The position numbers and the translations under genes are program-made. The notes under the pieces were generated by a model. It saw only the letters and a list, made by a program, of their open reading frames with translations. It was not told the origin of the DNA and made no database searches. Shown in pieces: positions 6,769-7,811 of a stretch of 7,811 nucleotides of DNA. The first letter of the stretch is position 1. Each line of letters begins with the position of its first letter. Source of the DNA: JAMXLL01 sp035279875 (GTDB taxonomy: Bacteria; Desulfobacterota; Binatia; Binatales; Binataceae). The DNA lies in contig DATEGX010000202.1 of assembly GCA_035279875.1 (NCBI GenBank), positions 1-7,811 on the forward strand, read 5' to 3'.

Positions 6769-6909
6769 GGGGTGAGGCATCATTCGCGCGAAAATGCCAT
6801 CATAGGAGCGATGGTTCCGGTGCCACTTGGGGGACGATCCTTTCTGAGCCTCCCAAACGGCATTTACTGCCCGGATCAGCACACCGCCGTGCGCAGGGCC
6901 GCCGTAGCC

Positions 6910-7811
6910 TCACTTCCGCAGACAGAATATCTGGTGCACTGGATTTCGCACCTGCAGGCGCTGAAACTGTGAATAACCGGCCTCCTGCGCCATCGAATTC
7001 GCCAAACTTTCACTTATGACGGAACCCAGGCCTTCGCCGCCATGCGCGAGCGATACCGTCATACAATGCATCGTGCTGGCGGCGTACATGGTCCGCCCTT
7101 GAAGCGTGAGATTCTCCTCAAAACGGTCGGAAGCACGGCCTTCGGACCACAGAAACGCGCCATTCGGCTTCAAAAGCCGCCTGACGGCAGCCAATACGGC
7201 TCGCGGATGCGCCATGTCATGGATGCAGTTGAAGGCCATTACGAGGTCGAAGCGATCGGTGAACGTGATCTCCTCGGCGGCGATCCTTTCGAATGAAACC
7301 CGCTCCCCGAGTCCGGCCTGGGCTGCTTTCCGGCGCGCCCTTTCGATCGAAACCGCGTCGACGTCGAACCCGAAAAAGCGTGAGTTGGGAAACGCTGCCG
7401 CGACGGGAATCGTGCATTGTCCAGCGCCGCATCCGACCTCGGCCGCGACGCCGCCATCGCGAAGCCTCTGGTGTATGTCCGCAACCGCCGGAATCCACTC
7501 TTGCGCGACCCAGGTTTCGTAACCGGCGTGGAACAACCGCTCGATCGCCTCGACAATATCCGTGCCGAAATCAGTAAATGGCACGCCTCCGCCGTGCTCG
7601 AACGCCTGCATCAGCTTGGGAATTTGCCGGTAGCAGGCGACTGCATATTGAAACCCTCCACCCATGAAAAAGGTACTGTCTTCGCTGGCGAGCACCGTCG
7701 CCTGTTCCGCATTCATACCGAACGCGGTTGTGGCCGGGTCGTACTCGATGTAACCGGAGGCGGCCATGGTCGCGGCCCATTCGCGCAGATATCGCTCGTT
7801 CAGCTTCGTAT
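6910..7811 (-). CDS. Class I SAM-dependent methyltransferase with N-terminal winged helix, 5' partial
   Basis: The reading frame stays open to the right edge, adding 14 codons (TKLNERYLREWAAT) before the first ATG at 7767, so the true start lies outside the window. That ATG is internal: the stretch NERYLREW followed by ASGYIEYD matches the end of the winged-helix domain found before the catalytic domain in Rv2258c-like methyltransferases. About 299 residues are visible. Counted from that ATG, the Rossmann-fold motif I EVGCGAGQ is at about 115-122, the acidic ribose-contact stretch FFGFDVDAVS is at about 134-143, and the family-typical NCIHDMAHP lies at about 180-188 just after FDLVMAF. The C-terminus ends VHQIFCLRK at TGA 6912-6910. 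It should transfer a methyl group from SAM to a small molecule or other acceptor, but the acceptor cannot be inferred. The next gene downstream is the amidohydrolase, 290 bp away, and no shared pathway is evident. Confidence 0.85.
   Translation of the reverse strand, partial: TKLNERYLREWAATMAASGYIEYDPATTAFGMNAEQATVLASEDSTFFMGGGFQYAVACYRQIPKLMQAFEHGGGVPFTDFGTDIVEAIERLFHAGYETWVAQEWIPAVADIHQRLRDGGVAAEVGCGAGQCTIPVAAAFPNSRFFGFDVDAVSIERARRKAAQAGLGERVSFERIAAEEITFTDRFDLVMAFNCIHDMAHPRAVLAAVRRLLKPNGAFLWSEGRASDRFEENLTLQGRTMYAASTMHCMTVSLAHGGEGLGSVISESLANSMAQEAGYSQFQRLQVRNPVHQIFCLRK

Larger units (their letters stand above)
6620..6909. other. Intergenic region between methyltransferase and amidohydrolase
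   Basis: This 290-bp gap between two - strand genes contains the amidohydrolase ribosome site, the GTTAA repeats and an A+T-rich patch at about 6700-6750. Its sides, especially 6640-6690 and 6880-6909, are G+C-rich. A 7-bp inverted repeat, TCAAACG (6711-6717) and CGTTTGA (6758-6764), brackets the A+T-rich patch. No open frame here has family-like sequence. The length and the possible promoter suggest that the amidohydrolase is not simply co-transcribed with the methyltransferase. Confidence 0.5.

Noticed and set aside
6776..6798. Inverted repeat GGCAT / ATGCC around cgcgcg
   Set aside because: Only five paired bases with a long loop; expected by chance in a region of this size.
6879..6894. 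Hairpin (gcacac/gtgcgc, one G-U pair, 4-base loop) just after the methyltransferase stop codon
   Set aside because: It is short, contains a mismatched pair, and has no T-run on the - strand, so it is not supported as a terminator.
6622..6972. Open frame of 116 codons on the + strand between the two - strand genes
   Set aside because: It overlaps the ribosome site of the amidohydrolase and the 3' end of the methyltransferase and shows no family-like sequence. An internal ATG at 6811 has AGGAG only two bases before it, too close to serve as a ribosome site.
7765..7767. ATG 7767 as the start codon of the methyltransferase
   Set aside because: The frame remains open to the right edge and the 14 codons before this ATG match the conserved end of the family's winged-helix domain, so the gene is cut by the window edge rather than starting here.

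Overview
The window is G+C-rich bacterial DNA with tightly packed genes and strong G/C preference at third codon positions. It carries two nucleotide-excision-repair genes on the + strand, uvrB (137-2416) and uvrC (2545-4809). They converge on two genes on the - strand: a COG3653-type amidohydrolase (4919-6619) and a SAM-dependent methyltransferase that runs off the right edge (6910-7811). The first 45 bases may be the tail of another + strand gene. The organism cannot be named from this sequence. The high G+C, the adjacent uvrB and uvrC, the divergent D-aminoacylase-like amidohydrolase and the Rv2258c-like methyltransferase would fit an environmental, probably uncultivated lineage (Desulfobacterota/Binatota-like or similar). 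That placement is a guess.

Left half: UvrB and UvrC act in sequence. UvrA loads UvrB at damage, and UvrC then binds UvrB and cuts both sides of the lesion. All major motifs and catalytic residues are present in both proteins. The genes are separated by 128 bp that hold a weak hairpin followed by TTTT and then a good extended -10 promoter directly in front of uvrC. A very similar extended -10 lies directly in front of uvrB. In both cases the predicted transcription start falls within a few bases of the first ATG and no clear Shine-Dalgarno sequence is seen. Each gene is therefore probably transcribed from its own promoter as a leaderless or nearly leaderless mRNA. UvrB carries an unusual basic C-terminal tail of about 80 residues, and UvrC an unusual acidic N-terminal extension of about 100 residues.

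Middle: 109 bp separate the converging uvrC and amidohydrolase genes. They hold a perfect 9-bp G+C hairpin (4853-4880) and a second hairpin over the amidohydrolase stop codon, so this is probably a shared termination zone.

Right half: the amidohydrolase has a textbook AGGAGG ribosome site, in contrast to the uvr genes. The 290-bp region upstream of it is locally A+T-rich. It holds a possible promoter and phased GTTAA-type direct repeats, and no convincing gene. The methyltransferase lies upstream on the same strand, too far away to assume an operon. No mobile element, CRISPR array, tRNA or rRNA was seen. I found no clearly new multi-gene system. The points worth a second look are the leaderless-type promoters, the two added uvr protein segments, the divergent metal site of the amidohydrolase and the repeats upstream of it.
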